A stretch of 64,000 nt of DNA, taken from Bacillus sp. F19 (GTDB lineage Bacteria; Bacillota; Bacilli; Bacillales; Bacillaceae). The notes beneath the pieces are model-generated. The model was not told the DNA's origin. It made no database searches and saw only the letters and a program-made list of their open reading frames with translations. The stretch's first letter is position 1, and each line of letters opens with the position of its first letter. Of this stretch, positions 62,262-64,000 are shown one piece after another. The translations under genes were made by a program, and so were the position numbers. The DNA is taken from contig CP085710.1 in assembly GCA_023823795.1 (NCBI GenBank), positions 4,180,001 to 4,244,000 on the forward strand, written 5' to 3'.

Positions 62262-63902
62262 ATGGATCAAGAAAAACTCAATATTTTGCAACGCATGATG
62301 AATCTAGACCACCTGAAATCTGGTGAGATGGACCGCCGGAGTTTTCTCAGTACTACAAGCAGGTTAGCCGTTCTATCCTTAGGATTGACGATCTCGAGTT
62401 CCCTTGTAGGAAACCGTTCAGTAGAAGCTGCGCCCCAATTTAAAGATTATCCGTTCACCTTAGGAGTCGCATCCGGTGAACCGCTTCCGGACGGAATCGT
62501 ACTATGGACCCGATTGGCCCCTGACCCGCTTAATGGCGGTGGAATGAAGTCCCATGACGTTCCTGTAAGATGGGAAGTCGCTCTTGATGAAAGCTTTAAG
62601 CATGTTGTCAAGCATGGTGTGGAATATGCTAGACCGGAACTAGGTCACTCTATTCATGTGGAAGTGGAAGGCTTGGAGTCGAACCATGTGTACTATTACC
62701 GCTTTAAATCCGGTCCGGATATTAGCCCTATCGGCCGCACCAAGACCACACCGGCCTTTGGGGAAGATGTGGCGAAAATGACATTTGCTTTCGCCTCCTG
62801 CCAGCATTACCAAGAAGGCTACTTTACCGCTTATCGCCATATGGCAAAAGAAGACTTAGACTTAGTCGTTCATTTGGGAGACTATATTTACGAGGCTGGT
62901 CCTATGGACAATGCAATCCGAAAGCATAACGGACCGGAGATTATCACGCTGGACGATTACCGCAACAGGTATGCGCTTTACAAGAGCGATGCCGATTTAA
63001 GGGCAGCCCATGAGGCATTCCCTTGGCTGGTTTCGATGGACGATCATGAAGTGGAAAATAACTGGGCCGGCGGTATTCCTGAACAAGGCCAGTCCGTAGA
63101 AGACTTTGTTCTCCGTCGGGCCGCTGCTTTCCAAGCCTTCTATGAGCACATGCCCCTGCGGCGCAGCGCTCTTCCGAATGGGGCAAGCATGCAACTGTAT
63201 AGGCGGCTCTCCTACGGCAAGTTAATCGATTTTCATGCCCTCGACACCCGCCAATACCGGGATGATCAGGCCAACGGAGACGGTTTCAAGCCGCCTTCAT
63301 CCGAGTCCATGGATCCGAAACGGACGATGATCGGTGCTGAACAAGAGCGATGGCTGCTGAAAGGGCTGGGCAGCTCGAAAGCGGCATGGAATGTTCTGGC
63401 GCAGCAGGTCTACTTTTCCTATCGGGATTATAGTCCGGCGGAAGATGAACTTTTCAACATGGATACTTGGGACGGCTATCCCGCTTCCCGCGAACGCATC
63501 CTCGATTTTGTGCAAAAGAAGGGGATTTTCAATTTTGTCGTGCTCACCGGGGATGTCCATCAACACTGGGCCAGCGAAATTAAAGCGTCCAAGGATCCAG
63601 AGTCGGAAACAATCGGCGTGGAATTTGTCGGCTCATCCATCACCTCCGGCTTTGACGGCACCGATGAAGCTACAGGAATCTTCAAACGAATTTTAGCTGC
63701 CAATCCGCAGATTAAATTTTTTAATAACCAGCGCGGTTATGTACGTTGTACCGTAACCCCCGATAACTGGCAGAGCGACTACATGGTGCTTCCTTACGTA
63801 AGCAGACCGGATGCGCCGATTTCAACACGGGTTTCCTTCTTGGCGGAAAACGGAAAGCCGGGCTTAACGAAGATTTATGATGCCCTGGTTACAACTCCGT
63901 AA
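62262..63902 (+). CDS. phoD: PhoD-type alkaline phosphatase/phosphodiesterase
   Basis: 546 residues. Twin-arginine signal MDRRSFLSTTSRLAVLSLGL (Arg25-Arg26), unusual in having about 20 residues before it. PhoD N-domain (FTLGVASGEPLPDGIVLWTR LAP), then the calcineurin-like catalytic domain: FASCQHYQEGYF, HLGDYIYEAG, SMDDHEVENNW, TGDVHQHW. Uses Ca/Fe. Exported folded through TatAd-TatCd; tatA follows 27 bp later. GC content is higher than in the surrounding genes. AAGGAG lies 11 bases before ATG. Confidence 0.95.
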   Translation: MDQEKLNILQRMMNLDHLKSGEMDRRSFLSTTSRLAVLSLGLTISSSLVGNRSVEAAPQFKDYPFTLGVASGEPLPDGIVLWTRLAPDPLNGGGMKSHDVPVRWEVALDESFKHVVKHGVEYARPELGHSIHVEVEGLESNHVYYYRFKSGPDISPIGRTKTTPAFGEDVAKMTFAFASCQHYQEGYFTAYRHMAKEDLDLVVHLGDYIYEAGPMDNAIRKHNGPEIITLDDYRNRYALYKSDADLRAAHEAFPWLVSMDDHEVENNWAGGIPEQGQSVEDFVLRRAAAFQAFYEHMPLRRSALPNGASMQLYRRLSYGKLIDFHALDTRQYRDDQANGDGFKPPSSESMDPKRTMIGAEQERWLLKGLGSSKAAWNVLAQQVYFSYRDYSPAEDELFNMDTWDGYPASRERILDFVQKKGIFNFVVLTGDVHQHWASEIKASKDPESETIGVEFVGSSITSGFDGTDEATGIFKRILAANPQIKFFNNQRGYVRCTVTPDNWQSDYMVLPYVSRPDAPISTRVSFLAENGKPGLTKIYDALVTTP

Positions 63903-63929
63903 CCTAAAATTCGATGGGAGTGAAGTGCT

Positions 63930-64000
63930 ATGTTCACAAATATTGGGATCCCCGGTTTGATCTTAATTTTGGTCATTGCCTTAATCATTTTTGGCCCTTC
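63930..64000 (+). CDS. tatA: Tat translocase subunit TatA (partial)
   Basis: ATG 63930 after GGGAGTGAAG opens MFTNIGIPGLILILVIALII FGP, the N-terminal TM and FGP hinge of TatA. Cut by the window end. phoD-tatA-tatC is the order in B. subtilis (tatAd). Confidence 0.88.
   Translation, partial: MFTNIGIPGLILILVIALIIFGP

Overview
The window looks like a chromosomal accessory region of a low-GC Gram-positive spore-former of the family Bacillaceae (Bacillus sensu lato). The evidence is AGGAGG-type ribosome sites with many TTG/GTG starts, Bacillus-type Zur and WalR boxes, an InhA metalloprotease, a YocH-like LysM-3D protein, a phosphorelay-type PAS histidine kinase, a PhoD-TatA pair, and insertion sequences of the IS231 and IS3 types. 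No rRNA, tRNA or CRISPR was seen.

Layout. 1-6.2 kb (minus): a sugar-catabolic operon led by a ROK regulator, with a TIM-barrel isomerase, three Gfo/Idh/MocA dehydrogenases and an ABC sugar-binding lipoprotein cut by the window edge. 7.4-18.4 kb: a processive glycosyltransferase, InhA, an MBL hydrolase, a TRM11-like methyltransferase, a Lys/Glu-rich repeat protein and DbpA, interspersed with gene wreckage. 18.6-22.6 kb (minus): RpiR regulator, M20 hydrolase, GNAT and N-succinylamino-acid racemase, the gene set of the irreversible D- to L-amino-acid pathway. 22.8-29 kb: YocH with a WalR site, a broken HTH/TPR regulator joined to a GH4 remnant, a TSUP exporter with a structured leader, an ArAE-type membrane protein and a sensor kinase.

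29-43 kb is mobile-DNA-rich: YibE/F pair, frameshifted cadD, an IS3-family element with an A-AAA-AAG slip site, an IS231-type element sitting inside a Tn3-type terminal repeat, several IS fragments, and at least eight copies of a dispersed GGGCGC/GGGCCA repeat. Small genes missed by length filters occur at 28930, 30294, 33604 and 39221.

43.7-51.2 kb is the most coherent island: three near-perfect Zur boxes govern two COG0523 GTPases, a thioredoxin-like ferredoxin, a second SufU, an MBL hydrolase, the ZnuABC zinc importer and a dCTP deaminase. Together they form a zinc-starvation programme of import, metallochaperones and probable zinc-sparing or repair enzymes. 52-57 kb: ArsR plus MFS pair with an apparently leaderless regulator mRNA, an L,D-transpeptidase, an amino-acid oxidase and an unusual HExxH protein. 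57-62 kb: a 330-bp MITE, a serine hydrolase, a LacI regulator with its likely operator, and a nest of Tn3-type 38-bp ends, IS231-type ends and a broken resolvase. The window ends with phoD and the start of tatA.

Two features recur. First, deletion scars where the 5' part of one gene abuts the 3' part of an unrelated gene (8.7-9.3, 12.5-13.0, 24.1-24.9, 29.5-30.1 kb). Second, IS231-type elements placed 1 bp inside Tn3-type ends at GGG-N5-containing 11-mers. All functional statements are read from sequence and family knowledge; no database search was run.
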